This document shows positions 37,093 through 50,190 of a DNA stretch of 64,000 nt, piece by piece (the stretch's first letter is position 1; every line of letters starts with the position of its first letter). Both the position numbers and the translations under genes were made by a program. This DNA is from Lepus europaeus. Its lineage: Eukaryota > Chordata > Mammalia > Lagomorpha > Leporidae. Location: contig NC_084838.1 of assembly GCF_033115175.1 (NCBI RefSeq), forward strand, positions 39,473,468 through 39,537,467, read 5' to 3'. The notes below the pieces were generated by a model. It was not told where the DNA came from and did no database searches. It worked only from the letters and a program-made list of their open reading frames with translations.

Positions 37093-37410
37093 GGGGACAG
37101 TGCTGTGGCATAGTGGGTAAAGCCACAGCCTATGACACCAGCATCACATATGGGCTCCAGTTCAAGTCCTGGCTGCTCCACTTCTGATCCAGCTCCCTGA
37201 TAATGGCCTGGGAAAAGGAGTGAAAGATGGCCCAAGAGCTTGGGCCCCTGCCACCCATGTGGGAGACCAGGAAGAAGCTCCTGGCTTTAGCCTGGCCCAG
37301 CCTCAGCTGTTGTGGCCAATTGGAGAGTGAACCAGCGGATAGAAGAATTCTCTCTCTCTCTCTCTCTCTGGAACTGTGACTTTCAAATAAGTAAATCTTT
37401 AAAAAGAAAA
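37093..37410 (+). repeat. CSINE
   Basis: Head ggggacagtgctgtggcata; tail tttcaaataagtaaatc. Confidence 0.93.
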
Positions 37411-38249
37411 AGAAAGTAAAGAAGCTCTACTCTTTAAAACTAGCCCGTTTGTCATGAGAAAACATGACAGTTTTCAGAGAACAGGAAATACTGAAAACAT
37501 TTATCCCGGTGTCCTCTGTTGCCTTGGGGAGCAGTGTTCCTGTTTATAATGCCTATCAGAGTTATTCAGAAGGAAATATCACCAGTACACAGAAGAACAG
37601 CTTATCGGACTATCAGAACACCGTGTCTTAATGCCAGTACCGCAAAAGGACATCCAGTACCCTTTGCTATAATTCTGGGATCTATGCTGGCCTCTTGGGG
37701 TGGTGCTGGCCAGTGTTTCCTGGAGAAAGTGGTATTTCATGGGTTCTTTGAATAAAGAGAAATAGCTGTACACTTTTTGAGGGCAAAACCCACGACTTAC
37801 ATTGCTTTAATGTATCACCAGGCCAAGCATATATATGTAGTAATGCAAACCTTGGCTTTCTCAGACTTAATATCTGTAACTTCAACTTTCCTGACAAATC
37901 TGAATGCTCACACTAGACAGTGATTTTAGTGAGGCATATGTCTAAATTATTCTGTGAATTAAGTGCAAGCTAGTGAGTGCAATTCACTAATGCCCACAAT
38001 TTATATTCCAAAGAGGCTTGGGTTGTTTTTGCTTTTGTTGTTCACTTGCTATCACTTGTGCAGTAATTTTCATTTAAAATCCTGAGGTGACTTATGATTT
38101 CAATGACACTGATATTCCATGGGATGAATTACATACTACATTGATATTCACAAAATTATATCTGAAAATGTCATTCATCAATGAATACATACACAATGAA
38201 TACATACACATACAACACACACACACACACACACACTGCCTTGTTGGCT

Positions 38250-38830
38250 ACAGAAATTCACAGTCTAGCAGGGGAGACATGAGTAATAAGCATGACACAG
38301 TGTGGTGGATAAGGACAGATGTAAGGACAGAATGATAAGGAAAGGCAAAAGAGGAACAGCTCAGCCTGCAGGAATTAGGCAAGGTTTCTTGGAGCAGATC
38401 CAGAGCTGAGTTTTAAAATGTGAATAAATGCAAATCAGCTTAATTAGCATAGTGGATCAGGATTTCCATTCAAGGGTGAGCAACAACATGTGAGAGGGCA
38501 GGGAGTAAAGAACGCTGCAGAGGGCCACTGAATATCTTTACAGCCAACGTGATCAGACTTTGATCTAGAAAGATACACCATTAGTTGCAGTCAAGCTTGA
38601 CTGATGGGCAGGAAATGAGTTAAGATGCTGCTGCTGTAATCTGGATGAAAAGTAATAAATAAATGAATTAAGGTATTGGCAGCGCGGATGGCGAGAGGTG
38701 GCTACATTTGACAATTATTTAAGAGGTAAAAGCGATAAAGTGGAATTTATCTTGGTGAATGCACTAAATTACTGAATCTGGACTCCAATTCTGAGGCTGG
38801 TACATTTGATTTCAGATGTTCACTGACCCA
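38250..38830 (-). mobile_element. L2-like relic
   Basis: Same family as at 26-28 kb: tcacagtctagcaggggaga, caacgtgatcagactttgat, gtaatctggatgaaaagt, gtattggcagcgcggatgg. Confidence 0.5.
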
Positions 38831-39584
38831 AATCCATGAATTAAGGTAATAATGCTAATAAGCTTTCAGGGGCTGAGAATGGCAACTGATTATTTGCAAT
38901 GAAATAAACTGTCACAGTGATTGTCATCTTTGTTTTGGCATGCTCACACATTTTTCTTTACAGGAAGATATACATGAGAAACTATTCATAATTGGAAGGT
39001 TGCCTGATGGATATGGAATTAGAGATGGGAAATTAAACTGTGTGGTTCAAATGGCTCATTTTATTGGGCCACAATGGGGGACAGGATGTTCAAATGTATG
39101 AGGTACAGTCTTTGCCTTGGAAAATAGTTAGATAAATGCTGCTTCTCTCTCTCCCACTTCTATATTTGCATTGCTACCCAATAGTACAACTATGAATATT
39201 CTTTACAGAAATATATTTGGTCAAATCTTAACCTGTCCATGCTGTCTTTTAAAGGTGATTTTAGGTAGCTTTGTCTTGATTTGTATAACATTATAATTTA
39301 ATTCTCAATCATACATTCATTTTCCTTACTTCCAAGGTTTTAGAGGTAGGAATAGGGGAACAACAGACCTTTCAGTCACCATATACTCCCTACAAACCTC
39401 ATGTGAAAGATGCAAGAAACAAGGGGATAGAAAAGAAAATGTACACAATCCGAACAAAATCAGTTGATAGAAGAGAAGGCTCTTTAAGGTAACTGGCCAT
39501 AGTATCTAAAATTTCATAATTTAAACAAATCAAATCATGCCATACCTTACTACCAAACCTTACTCATACCTACATCTGCCAGTA

Positions 39585-39770
39585 TCAATATCCTCAACGT
39601 CCTAAGTGCTACAGAAAAAGTGGAAATTATCAGTGCATAGTCCCTACCCTGATGGAGCTCACTATTTAGAAGAGAAGGGCACACAAGCAAGTCCTCACAC
39701 CACAGTGGGGTCAGTGGGATAGCAGTTCCAGAAGGAGCAAAGAGGAAAGAGTCGTCAGTTCTGTCTCAGG
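39585..39770 (-). mobile_element. L2 fragment
   Basis: The text agtccctaccctgatggagc tcactatttagaag is a standard L2 antisense block. Short and old. Confidence 0.45.
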
Positions 39771-40406
39771 GGGAGGCCGGAGCGGGAAGCAGAGTTAAGT
39801 CACAGAGAACCTAACTCCTCACATGCTGACTCATCACCGGCGTCATACTTGGTAGTGGCCTAGTTGGGAAGACCTCACTGAACACACACCTGCAAGGCAG
39901 CGGGAGCATCGAGACTGCTGGCCTCAGCTACAGAATGTCACCAGCTGTTCTGGTGATCTCTAAAACAATGAGAAAATCATAAAAACTAAGTCCAATGAAA
40001 TTCACCTTTTAGTTTTTAAAAACAATAGAAAAACAACAACAGCATCATTCGGGACCATTTTAAGGAGTTTGATAGGTGGGTGAGGGGTACTGTGAAACCA
40101 AAATCAGTTACAGGTGTCACAAACACAGAAATGATGTGAATCTCTAACTCCCTCTTTGCTCGGTTTTCTGATTTAATCCTTAGCCTATGAAATATTCACT
40201 TCAGATCTCCCACGCACATTTATAGTGGTAGATACAGATGAGTAAGACTGTGGCTATGGAAGGTAATTTTACCTAATGGTACAAATAGATATAACATAAA
40301 TGATAAGGGGATTTGGGAGGTGACAAAGTATCAAAATGTTCCTGAGGGAACAGAGCTTCATGGGTAAGTGGTGTTGAAATGGATCTTACAGTAGCAGTGA
40401 AAATCT

Positions 40407-40751
40407 ATTTTTTTTAAAAAAAAAGATTTTATTTCTTTATTTGAAAGGTAGAGTTACAGACAGAGAGAAGGAGAGAGAGAGAAAGGTCGTTCATCTGTTG
40501 GTTCACTCCCTAAGTGATGCAGTGGCCAGAGCTAGGTCGATCCGACGCTAGGAGCCAGGAGCTTCCTTCCTCTGGGTCTCCCACATGGGTGCAGGGGCCC
40601 AAGCACTTGGGCCATCTTCTACTGTTTCTCCAGGCCATAAGTAGAGTGTTGAATCAGAAGAGGAGCAGCTGGGACACAAACTGGTGCCCGTATGGAATGC
40701 CAGAGCCACAGGTGGAGGTTTAGTCTACTAGGCCACAGCACTGGCCCCCAA
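40407..40751 (-). repeat. CSINE
   Basis: cagtgaaaatct (40395-40406) and caatgaaagtct (40752-40763) are the worn duplication. Confidence 0.93.
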
Positions 40752-40855
40752 CAATGAAAGTCTTGCTAGACTCATCCAAATCATTATTTCCCCTGATAGT
40801 CAAACTTTTTTAACAATCTAGGTCACATTAATTAAAATTTTATCATTGCTTATTA

Positions 40856-41190
40856 TTATTTTTTTTGACAGGCAGAGTTAGAGAAAGAGACAGAGAGAAA
40901 GGTCTTCCTTTTCCATTGGTTCACTCCCAAAATGGCCGCTACGGCTGGTGTGCTGTGGCCAGCACACCATGCTGATCCGAAGCCAGGAGCCAGGTGCTTC
41001 CTCTTGCTCTCCCATGCAGGTGCAGGGCCCAAGCACTTGGGCCATCCTCCACTGCCTTCCCCGGGCCACAGCAGAGAGCTGGACTGCAAGAGGGGCAACC
41101 AGGACAGAATCCAGTGCCCCGACCGGGACTAGAACCCGGGGTGCTGGCGCCGCAGGTGGAGGATTAGCCTAGTGAGCCGTGGCGCCAGCC
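40856..41190 (-). repeat. CSINE, young, 15-bp target duplication
   Basis: TATCATTGCTTATTA at 40841-40855 and 41191-41205, exact. Confidence 0.97.
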
Positions 41191-41257
41191 TATCATTGCT
41201 TATTAATAACTGTATATCTAGTTATGAAAACTTTTAGGATTATAAAGTGATACAATT

Positions 41258-41538
41258 TCTTAAAAGATCATTCAAGAGGTAGACAGAGAGAGCTCCTACT
41301 CCCTGGTTCACACCCCAGATGCCTACAACAGCTGGTGCTGGGTCAAGCTGAAGTCTGGAGCTGAAAACTCAGTTTTGTCTCCTATGTGCATGGCAGGGAC
41401 CCAACTATTTGAGCCGTCACCTGCTGCCTCCTAGGGTGCACATTAGCAGTAAGCTGGATTTGGAAGCAGAGCTGGGACTGGAACCCAGGTTCTCTAATAA
41501 GGGATGTGAGTGTCCTGTGAGACCAAACACTTGCCCCA
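41258..41538 (-). repeat. Old CSINE
   Basis: Diverged antisense copy ending gagaccaaacacttgcccc. Confidence 0.65.
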
Positions 41539-41576
41539 GTTTCAAAAACTGAAAGATAAAAAGGAAAAAGGTAGGG

Positions 41577-41868
41577 AGGTCATTTGGCACAGGTTAAACC
41601 ACCGCTTGGATGCCCACACTCCATATAGGAGGGTCTAGGCTTGTGTCCCAGCTCTAGTCTCCATTCCAGCTTCCTGTACACCAGGGAAGGCAGCAGGTGA
41701 TGACTCAAGTATTTGGGGCTCTGCCACCCACATGAATGACCAGGATTGAGTTCTTGGCTTAGGCCCAGCCCAGCACACCCTGCTGTGGGCATTTGGGGAT
41801 TGAACCAGTGGATGAGAGACCTTTCTCTCTTTCTCTCTCCCTTTCAAATAAATAATATTTTTAAAACA
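41577..41868 (+). repeat. Old CSINE
   Basis: The head catttggcacaggttaaacc and tail ctttcaaataaataatatt define a diverged sense copy. Confidence 0.75.
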
Positions 41869-42099
41869 GAAAAAAAGAGATGTGTATTAAAATACAGTAC
41901 CCACACTTAGTGACCATGTGTAGATCTGCATGGCCCCAGGAGGGGCTCTCTTAGAGGCTGAGCAGTTTGCTCAGTGGGTGGCTTCCTGAAAAGGATGACT
42001 AAGAGAATGGAAAACAAAAACAAAGACTTTTCTCTTAAGGTGCACTTTACTTGGTCTTATCGACCCATAGATCGAGAATTTTGTTATCACAATGCCTTA

Positions 42100-42505
42100 A
42101 ACCTTTTTTTGAGGGAGCCTGGGACTAGAAGCAGGTCAGACTGGCTCCACCCTGGAGTGCCTTGCCAGCACCCACACACTAACCAAAACAGGCTGCAAGC
42201 CCATTTGACAAATATTTGCACAACAGACAACAAGATCTAGGGGCTGACAGAAACAAGCTGGAAAAGGCTCCATGAAGTCTGCCCCCGCCTTCACAATGGG
42301 CAGTGTACAACCGCTGCATTTGCACTCAGAGCTGGTGTGTTGAAGACAAACACCCCTAGACTGCGAGACCTCATTGGCTTGGTCTCTTTCTACCAGCCCC
42401 TCCCTTTTGTGGGGAGCTTCTCCTTTTCTTAAATAAAACTTCATTTCTTCCACTCTCACTGTAGTGTTGGGTCTCGTCAATCATCATTGACATTGCGACA
42501 CAAAC
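42100..42505 (+). mobile_element. Possible solo LTR of an endogenous retrovirus
   Basis: An AATAAA (42430) followed by cttcatttcttccactctca, gtgttgggtctcgtcaatca and a CA near the end resembles the U3-R-U5 junction of an LTR. No gag, pol or env sequence is next to it. The left border and target duplication could not be fixed; assignment to a family needs a repeat library. Confidence 0.45.
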
Positions 42506-44389
42506 TTGACCCCTCTCACCAGTTTTCCTCCAGTAATTTCTTTTTTTTTTTTTTCCTCAAAACCTCCAACAATTTCATTGCTTTAAACCTGCTGGGTCTT
42601 CCATTTTAGTAGGAAAATATTTAATTCCCTAAAGCAGTAACTAAGGGAGCACTTAATCTCTTACACTTTTCCCTCTCCTATCCCATCTCTCCTTGCTTCA
42701 CACTCTCAGGAATCCTTTGTTCTTTGTGCAGAATACTAAGTCATGTCCTTTGCACCTGATCATTAGGGCTAATCAGTGCTTTTTCTCTGAACCATGAGCA
42801 AAGTACAGATTACTAACCTTTTGATGATTTCGATGATTTTGTTTTCCTTAAATTCTCTGTCTTGGGAATCTCACCATTTGCATCTGTTCAGCTCGGCTAG
42901 ATGACAGAGATCATCTCATTAAACCTGGGGTATAGAGAAAGAGAATTACTCCATTTACAGTGGAGGAAACTGAAGACTTAGAGACATGGTACATGAGATA
43001 AAACAGAACTGGAAATCATGTCTTGTGATGCTAGCACCTGAAATCAGAAGGCCCTTTTCCATCCTTCTGGGTGGCCATCTCTCCACCTTAACCAATAGGG
43101 ATTCTTTTTTCTCTGTAGAGTGACTCTAATTAAACTTGTTCAAGAAAATCAAAATCTAATCTCTTTGGCTCTCTTCTTTCCTGAGCCACCATGCACAGCC
43201 ACCCAGGTTGCACACTGTACATCTTTATGCAGCATCAACAGACTATAACAGAAATGATGCCCATGAAGTTGTATACCAAGTCATGACCTTGGTAATGGAT
43301 TTCCTAAATGCCTACTTCCAAGGCCTGGGCCAGAACTTCTATCTCAGGTACCTGGTCACTCAGGGACAACAACAAGGCAAACCCTCAATTAATCGTGCTA
43401 GTAGAGAGGACAATGTCATGGGAAATGGAAGAGCATATATAGCCCACTTTGGACCTGTGGCATTTTTAGTTCCCTAAGTATGTTGGGTTTGGTTCATACT
43501 AACAGTGTTTGAATTTGAAACTACCTAGGGACTTGAGGATGGGAGGAAATAGATTACAGATAGGTTGGCCCCTGGGCAGCTCAAACTAACTACATGTGTC
43601 TGTGAACTAATGGCTTAGGCATTTTACCTACTTAAGCAATGAGAGAAATCTATTATATGACTTACACAAGGGGAAAACATTAATCCTGAAATGACTCTGT
43701 TTTCAGCATTTATGTATCTTTTTCATCTAACCCTCAAAATAACAATATGAGTTAGATACCACTATGTTGTTATTGTCTCCGTATAATAGATGATGAAACT
43801 GAGGCACAGAGAGGTTAACTTGCCCAAGATCACCCAGCTAGTAACAAATTCAGGACTGGAACCCAGTCAGTCTGATTCCAGTCTGTGCTTTGTTATATAA
43901 TCAATATAAAACTATATACCAACATCCAGGGAGAACAGTGAGGAATAAGAAGTGGAGAGAGAGGAAGCCTTCTTTAACTCTGTGTTCCCTAGAATATTGT
44001 CACTTCCTATTGTAACCACCTCTTACCTCTGGAGTTTGTGTCTGCCAGCCAGTAGTAAGCAACAGCTGGCCACGGAACAGCAAGACAGACAACTTGAAAT
44101 CTCAGCACTAAACGTAGGACCTTGTAAGACCTTTGCTTACAGAGGGTTTCCAGAATCTCTTTTATTCTTATTTACATACAGTTCTAACAGACAGGTTAAC
44201 TGGTTCACAACTCTAACGGCCAGAGACAATAAACTCAAGTAATATAGGCAGATGTAACAAGACCAAGAGGTCATGATAACAAAGACAATGACACAAAATA
44301 AAAGGCAAGGATGCAAATTTTGCCAGTGGGGTGGCTTCAGATATAGCCACAATTTTTTTTTTTAAATTAATCTCCTCCCTTCAAGAAGT
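42506..44389. other. Unassigned DNA with one MIR
   Basis: A plus-strand frame of 89 codons at 43208-43477 has no recognisable domain and no splice context. The remainder is AT-rich. Confidence 0.45.
43775..43885 (-). repeat. MIR element
   Basis: The text gatgaaactgaggcacagag aggttaacttgcccaagatc is the antisense MIR core, followed by aggactggaacccag. Confidence 0.8.
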
Positions 44390-44812
44390 AGGGCTTACTC
44401 TTAGTGGCTTGCTTCTAGAGAGAGAAGATGCTAGAGTGACTCTGATTCTAGGTCACATGAAGCCTTGGGGACTCCTGTTCTCATGTTCCCTTACATCGCT
44501 TGCTCTGGGAGAAGACAGCAGCCACGCCCCGAGGCTGAGTAAGGGCAGCAGTGGTGAGGAACTGAGGCCTCCTGCCCACAGCCACGGGAGTGGGGAGTGA
44601 GCCGTCCAGGAAGGGAATCCTCCAGCTCTAGTCAGGTCTTTTCAGGAGACTGCACCTGCTAAAAATCTCACCAGAGACCCTGATCCAGACCACCCAGCTA
44701 CACTGCTCTTGGATTGCTTACCCTTGGGAACTGTGAGAAAACAGATGCTTGGTATTTTAAGTCACCAAGTTTTAGGAAATGTTGTTATATAGCATTAGAT
44801 GATTAATAGAAG
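44390..44812 (+). mobile_element. MLT1-type MaLR LTR
   Basis: The 3' part reads gaccctgatccagaccaccc agctacactgctc, then tattttaagtcaccaagttt taggaaatgttgttatatag and ends tagatgattaatag, the usual MLT1 3' end. The 5' limit is estimated. Confidence 0.65.
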
Positions 44813-45369
44813 CAAGAAGGAGTTATCCAACATGGTAATAACAGTCCTGCATAACAGTTCTAAAAGTCACCAGAAATAAGTAAACCATATTGTATAGCAT
44901 GGAATTATCAAATTAAAGGGTAAACTTTGTGAGTGTATTACATGTAAGAAAGCAAACATATTGAATATATTTTAGAAATGTGTTACATCTAAAATGGTTG
45001 AACTAAAAATCCTGCTGATCAAGTCAAACTTGTATTACCTGAAAAAAACCTTCTAGATTTCCCCATGGTGCCTATGTGGTCTTACCACGTCACTCCTTAG
45101 GAGTCTTAACTCTTTGTTGAGTTATAAACTGGAGGGATGCAAATCTCTTTCCCTTTGCACCCTTTCCAAAAAGCCTAGAGCCTGGGGCTCTGTACACTGT
45201 GAGAATTACCCCATGTGGGTGCAGCAGGAAGATGCTGGCAAAGTCCATAACGTCATAAGTTGCCTCAAGTAACTTCCCTTTTGAACGTTTTTCACATAAA
45301 TAATATATGAATATATACTCATTGCCAAAATTCACGCAAAACAGAAGTCTACAGCTGTCTCCCCTTAAC

Positions 45370-46165
45370 CATGGTTTTACTTTCAGAGGTTTCATTTACC
45401 AGTAGCCAAAAATAGTATGTGGAAAATTCCAGAAATAGGCAGTTCATAGGTTTTAAATCGGGTGCCATTCCACTGTGCCCACCTGGGATGTGAATCCTCC
45501 CTCTGCCCACAGTCACTCAGTAGCATTAGCAGCCCTTCGGACCCTCTGACTGGCTGTCATAGGGTCACAGTGCTTATGTTCAAGTAAGCCCTATTTTACT
45601 TAAGGAGGACCCTAAAATGTTGGTAATTTTATTAGAGGATATGCTATAAAGGTTATATTTGATTATTAAGCTTTTACTGTGCCTGCTTTATTAATTAAAC
45701 ATTATCATAGGAATGTATGGATATGGGCCCAGCGTGTGGCTCACTTGGCTAATCCTCTGCCTGCGGCGTCAGCATCCCATATGGGTGCCAGGTTCTAGTC
45801 CCGGTTGCTCCTCTTCCAGTCCAGCTCTCTGCTGTGGCCCAGGAGTGCAGTGGAGGATGGCCCAGGTGCTTGGGCCCTGCACCTGCATGGGAGACCAGGA
45901 GGAGGCACCTGGCTCCTGGCTTCGGATCGGCACAGTGCCGGCCACAGCAGCCATTTGGGGAGTGAACCAATGGAAAGAAAACCTTTCTTTCTGTCTCTCT
46001 TTCTCACTGTCTGTAACTCTACCTGTCAAATAAATAAATAAATAAAATCTTAAAAAAAAAAAAAAAAGAAAAAACACAGTATATACAGTATAATTCTGTG
46101 CTATTAATGGTTTCAGGTCCATTGCAGGGCTTGGAACATACTCCTATGGATAAGGGAGGGCTACT
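45370..46165 (+). mobile_element. Tigger-like (pogo) DNA transposon, internally deleted, split by a CSINE
   Basis: The left part (ggttttactttcagaggttt, tggaaaattccagaaatagg, gtgcttatgttcaagtaagc) and the right part after the CSINE (ggtttcaggtccattgcagg, atggataagggagggctact) match the ends of a Tigger-family element. No transposase frame remains. Confidence 0.65.
45726..46068 (+). repeat. CSINE inside a Tigger-like element
   Basis: Sense copy with tail tgtcaaataaataaataaat; the transposon continues on both sides. Confidence 0.93.
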
Positions 46166-46192
46166 CGATCAAGTAAAACATTAAGATTCCTT

Positions 46193-46496
46193 ATATTTAA
46201 AATTTAAATTTATTTGAAAACCAGAGAGACAGAACAGAGATCTTTCATCTCCTGGTTCACTTCCAAAATGCCTGCAACATGTGGGACCAGGCCAGGCCAA
46301 AGTCAGGTGCCAGGAACTTAATTTTGGTCTCTCACGTTGGTAGCAGGGATCCACGTACTTCAGCCATCACCTGCTGCCTCCTAGGATGTGCATTGGCAGG
46401 AACCTGGAATCAGAAGTGGGACGAGAGCCAGGCACTCCGATATGAGGCGCAGGTATCTGACGCAGCATCTTAACTACGTGGCACATGTCTGCCTCA
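46193..46496 (-). repeat. Old CSINE
   Basis: Tail aatttatttgaaaaccag; end acgtggcacatgtctgcctc. Confidence 0.65.
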
Positions 46497-46511
46497 GCAC
46501 GGTTGTTATTT

Positions 46512-46882
46512 CAATAACAGCAGCAGGCGTGGTGGTGCAGTGGGTTAAGCCACTGCTCAGACACCCACACCTCATGTCAGAGTGCTGGTTTCAGTCCCAA
46601 CTACTCTGCTTCTGATCCAGCTCCCTACTAGTGTGACTGGGAAGCAGTGGGTGATACCTGAAGTACTTGAGACCCTGCTACCAATGTGGGAGATCAGGAT
46701 GGACTTCCTGGCTCCTGGCTTCAGCCTGGCCCAGCCCCAGCTGTTGCAGCCATTTGGGGAGTGAACCAGGGGATGGAAGACCTCTTTCTGTCTCTGTCTC
46801 TCTCTCCCTGTGTGTCATTATCACTGTCTTTCTCTCTGTCACTATGCCTTCCAAATAAATAAATAAAGCTTTCAAAAAACAA
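46512..46882 (+). repeat. CSINE
   Basis: Head aggcgtggtggtgcagtggg; CT block at 46780-46845; tail aaataaataaataaagc. Confidence 0.88.
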
Positions 46883-46889
46883 CAACAAA

Positions 46890-47420
46890 ATCCAGAAAAT
46901 TACAAGTGTTGGTGAGGATGTGGAGAGCTGGAGCTCTTGAGTACCTTTAGTGGGAATGTAAAATGATATGGCTGCTACAGAGAGCAGTATGCAGATGCCT
47001 GCGTCTGTGTGTTTTGGGGAAGTAGGGGTGAAATAAAAGTGCCGCCAAGGTTAGAAAAAACAAAACGGTATGGTAATTCCTCAAAAAATTAAAACAGAAT
47101 TGCCATATGATCCAGCATTCTACTTCTGGCTCTATACACAGAAGAATTGAAAGTGGAGACGTGATGAGATATTTGTACACCCATGTTCACAGTAGCATTA
47201 TTCACAATAGCCAAAGTGTGGAAGCAACAAGTGTCTATCAACAGATGAATGCAGAAACAAAACGTGATATATTTTGTGATATATTCCATACAGTGGAATA
47301 TCACTTGGCCTTAAAAAGGGAGGAAAATTTTGTGCATGCTACAACATATGTGAACCTTGAGAACATAATGTTAAGTGAAATAAGGCGATCACAGAAGGTT
47401 CCAACATGTTCCCCTTTTCT
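46890..47420 (+). mobile_element. L1 ORF2 C-terminal fragment
   Basis: Sense L1 text (tggtgaggatgtggagag, gccatatgatccagcattc, cattattcacaatagccaaag, gagaacataatgttaag). The frame is repeatedly interrupted. Confidence 0.7.
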
Positions 47421-47504
47421 GGGAACTCTTCTGTCAGTTTTAAGTCCACTCACTCTTTTATCCAATCCTGCTCCTAAGACCCCTAGTCTGGCCCAACGCT
47501 GGCT

Positions 47505-47757
47505 TTTTAAATTTTTTTTATTTGAAAGGCAGAGTTGCAGGTAGAGAGAGGACAGAGAAAACTTCCATCCTGGTTCACTCCCCTAATGGCTGCCATGGCC
47601 AGGGCTGGGTCATGCCAAAGGCCATCCTCCACTGATTTCACAGGTGCATTAGCAGGGAGCTGGATTGGAAACAGAGCAGCTAGGACCAGCACCCACATGG
47701 GATACTGGCACTGCAGGTAGTGGCTTTACCTGCTAAGTCACAACCCCAGCCCCAAGG
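47505..47757 (-). repeat. CSINE
   Basis: Tail ttttatttgaaaggcagag; end taagtcacaaccccagcccc; a central gap lies after gtcatgccaaagg. Confidence 0.88.
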
Positions 47758-48105
47758 CTGACTTTTGAATAAAGATCTGATACACAAGGCACACAACTCT
47801 AAAATACAGGCCATTTGTATTCCGCGTATAATTCTGAACTTAACTGCTGGTCAGTATAAATCAAAGCTTGAGAAATATATTGAGAAACTGAGATACACAG
47901 TTCATCTACATGGCATTAGTTTTCAAAATTATTTATTGGCTTACTTTTGTTTTGTAAACCAAAGCTCAACATATAAGTTCTAGAAACTTTGTGAACCCTC
48001 CTAAATTGTCAATTTAAAGACCTGTGCATTTTTGGGGGGGAAAAGGTCCTAAGTTTTTAAGATTCTCAACATGTTGTTATAAAAAAAGCCTTAAGAATAT
48101 CTGTC

Positions 48106-48418
48106 TGGGGGCGGCGCTATGGCAAAGTGGGTAGAGTTGCTGACTGTGATGCTGGTATCCCATGTGGGCACCAGTTCAAGTCCCAGCTGCTCCACTTCTG
48201 ATCCAGCTCCCTACTGATGGCCTGGGAGGAACAGCAGAGGATGGCCCAAGTGCTTGGGCCCCTGTGCCCATGTGGGAGACCTGTAGGAGGCTCCTGGTAC
48301 CTGGTTTCACCACTGCAGCCATCTATCTGGGGAGTGAACCAGTGGATGGAAGACCTCTCTCTGTGTACTCCTTCTCTCTCTGTAACCCCCACTTTCAAAT
48401 AAACAAATCTTTTTTAAA
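48106..48418 (+). repeat. CSINE
   Basis: AAGAATATCT at 48093-48102 and 48419-48428. Confidence 0.93.
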
Positions 48419-48580
48419 AAGAATATCTATTTATCCATCTATCACTTATAAGTTGTACTTCCTTGCATGAGACACATCATCAAAGACTTAGTTCAACTAC
48501 AGTGTTGTGCCCCAAGCTCAATAACTTTTACTGAACAATGCTTTGGCAAAATGCCAATAGCTTGCATTAAAAGGAATGTG

Positions 48581-50190
48581 TTTTTTTTTTATTTAGTAAA
48601 TATAAATTTCCAAAGTACAGTTTATGGATTACAATGGCTTCCTCCCCCCATAATTTCCCTCCCACTTTCACCCCTCCCATCTCCCGCTCCCTCTCCCATT
48701 CCATTCACATCAAGATTCATTTTCAATTATCTTTATATACAGAAGATCGATTTAGTATATATTAAGTAAAGATTTCAACAGTTTGCACCCACACAGAAAC
48801 ACAAAGTGTAAAATACTGTTTCAGTACTAGTTATAGCATTACTTCACATTGGACAACACATTAAGGACAGAGATCCCACATGAGAAGTAAGTACACAGTG
48901 ACTCCTGTTGTTGACTTAACGATTTGACACTCTTGTTTATGGCGTCAGTAATCTCCCTAGGCTCTAGTCATGAGTTGCCAAGGCTATGGAAGCCTTTTGA
49001 GTTCACCGACTTCAATCTTATTCCGACAGGGTCGTAGTCAAAGTGGAAGTTCTCTTCTCCCTTCAGAGAAAGGTACCTCCTTCTTTGATGGCCCCATTCT
49101 TTCCACTGGGATCTCACTCGCAGAGATCTTTCATTTAGGTCTTCTTCTTCTTTTTTTTTGCCAGAGTGTCTTGGTTTTCTATGCCTAAAGTACTCTCATG
49201 GGCTCTTCAGCCAGATCTGAATGGCTTAAGGGCTGATTCTGATGCCAGAGTGCTGTTTAGGACATCTGCCATTCTATGAGTCTGCTGTGTATCCCGCTTC
49301 CCATGATTGATCCTTCTCTCCCTTTTTGATTCTATCAGTTAGTATTAGCAGACACTAGTCTTGTTTGTGTGATCCCTTTGACTCAGACCTATCAGTGTGA
49401 TCAATTATGAACTGAAATTGATCACTTGGACTAGTGAGATGGCAATGGTACCTGCCACCTTGATGGGATTGTATTGGAATCCCCTGGCACGTTTCTAACT
49501 CCACCATTTGGGGTAAGTCTAATTGAGCATGTCCCAAATTGTACATCTCCTCCCTCTCTTATTCCCACTCTGAAATTTAACAGGGATCACTTTTCAGTTA
49601 AAATTTAAACACCTAAGAATAATTGTGTGTTAATTATAGAGTTCAACCAATAGTACTAGAACAAAACAAAGAAAAAATACTAAAATGGATAAAGTATTAC
49701 ATTGTACATCAACAGTCAGGACAAGAGCTGATCAAGTCATTGTTTCTCATAGTGTCCATTTCACTTCAACAGGTTTCCCCTTTGGTGCTCAGTTAGTTGT
49801 CGCCGATCAGGGAGAACATATGATATAACCCTACCATATAACCCAGCCATACCACTCCTTGGAATTTACCCAAAGGAAATTAAATTGGCAAACAAAAAAG
49901 CTGTCTGCACATTAATGTTTATTGCAGCTCAATTCACAATAGCTAAGACCTGGAACCAACCCAAATGCCCATCAACAGTAGACTGGATAAAGAAATTATG
50001 GGACATGTACTCTATAGAATACTATACAGCAGTCAAAAACAATGAAATCCGGTCATTTGCAACAAGATGGAGGAATCTGGAAAACATTATGCTGAGTGAA
50101 TTAAGCCAGTCCCAAAGGGACAAATATCATATGTTCTCCCTGATGGGCGACAACTAACTGAGCACCAAAGGGGAAACCTGTTGAAGTAAA
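48581..50190 (-). mobile_element. Twin-primed (5'-inverted) leporid L1
   Basis: Positions 48581-49825 are antisense 3'UTR beginning with a T-run (the minus-strand poly(A)). Positions 49826-50187 are sense ORF2 C-terminus (QFTIAKTWNQPKCPSTVDWI; NIMLSELSQSQRDKYHMFSL; 49885-50157). The 63-bp stretch at 49763-49825 recurs in inverted form at 50125-50187 with few mismatches, the overlap left at the inversion point. Short duplications AATGTGTTT at 48575-48583 and 50191-50199 flank the unit. The ORF2 end is well preserved, indicating a relatively young insertion. Confidence 0.85.

Larger units (their letters stand above)
37411..40394. other. Mostly unassigned DNA with L2 shreds
   Basis: Apart from the L2 relics noted and a CA run, nothing recognisable; no exon with convincing splice sites. 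Confidence 0.45.

Noticed and set aside
43208..43477. 89-codon plus-strand ORF
   Set aside because: No recognised domain, no promoter, no splice sites; expected by chance.
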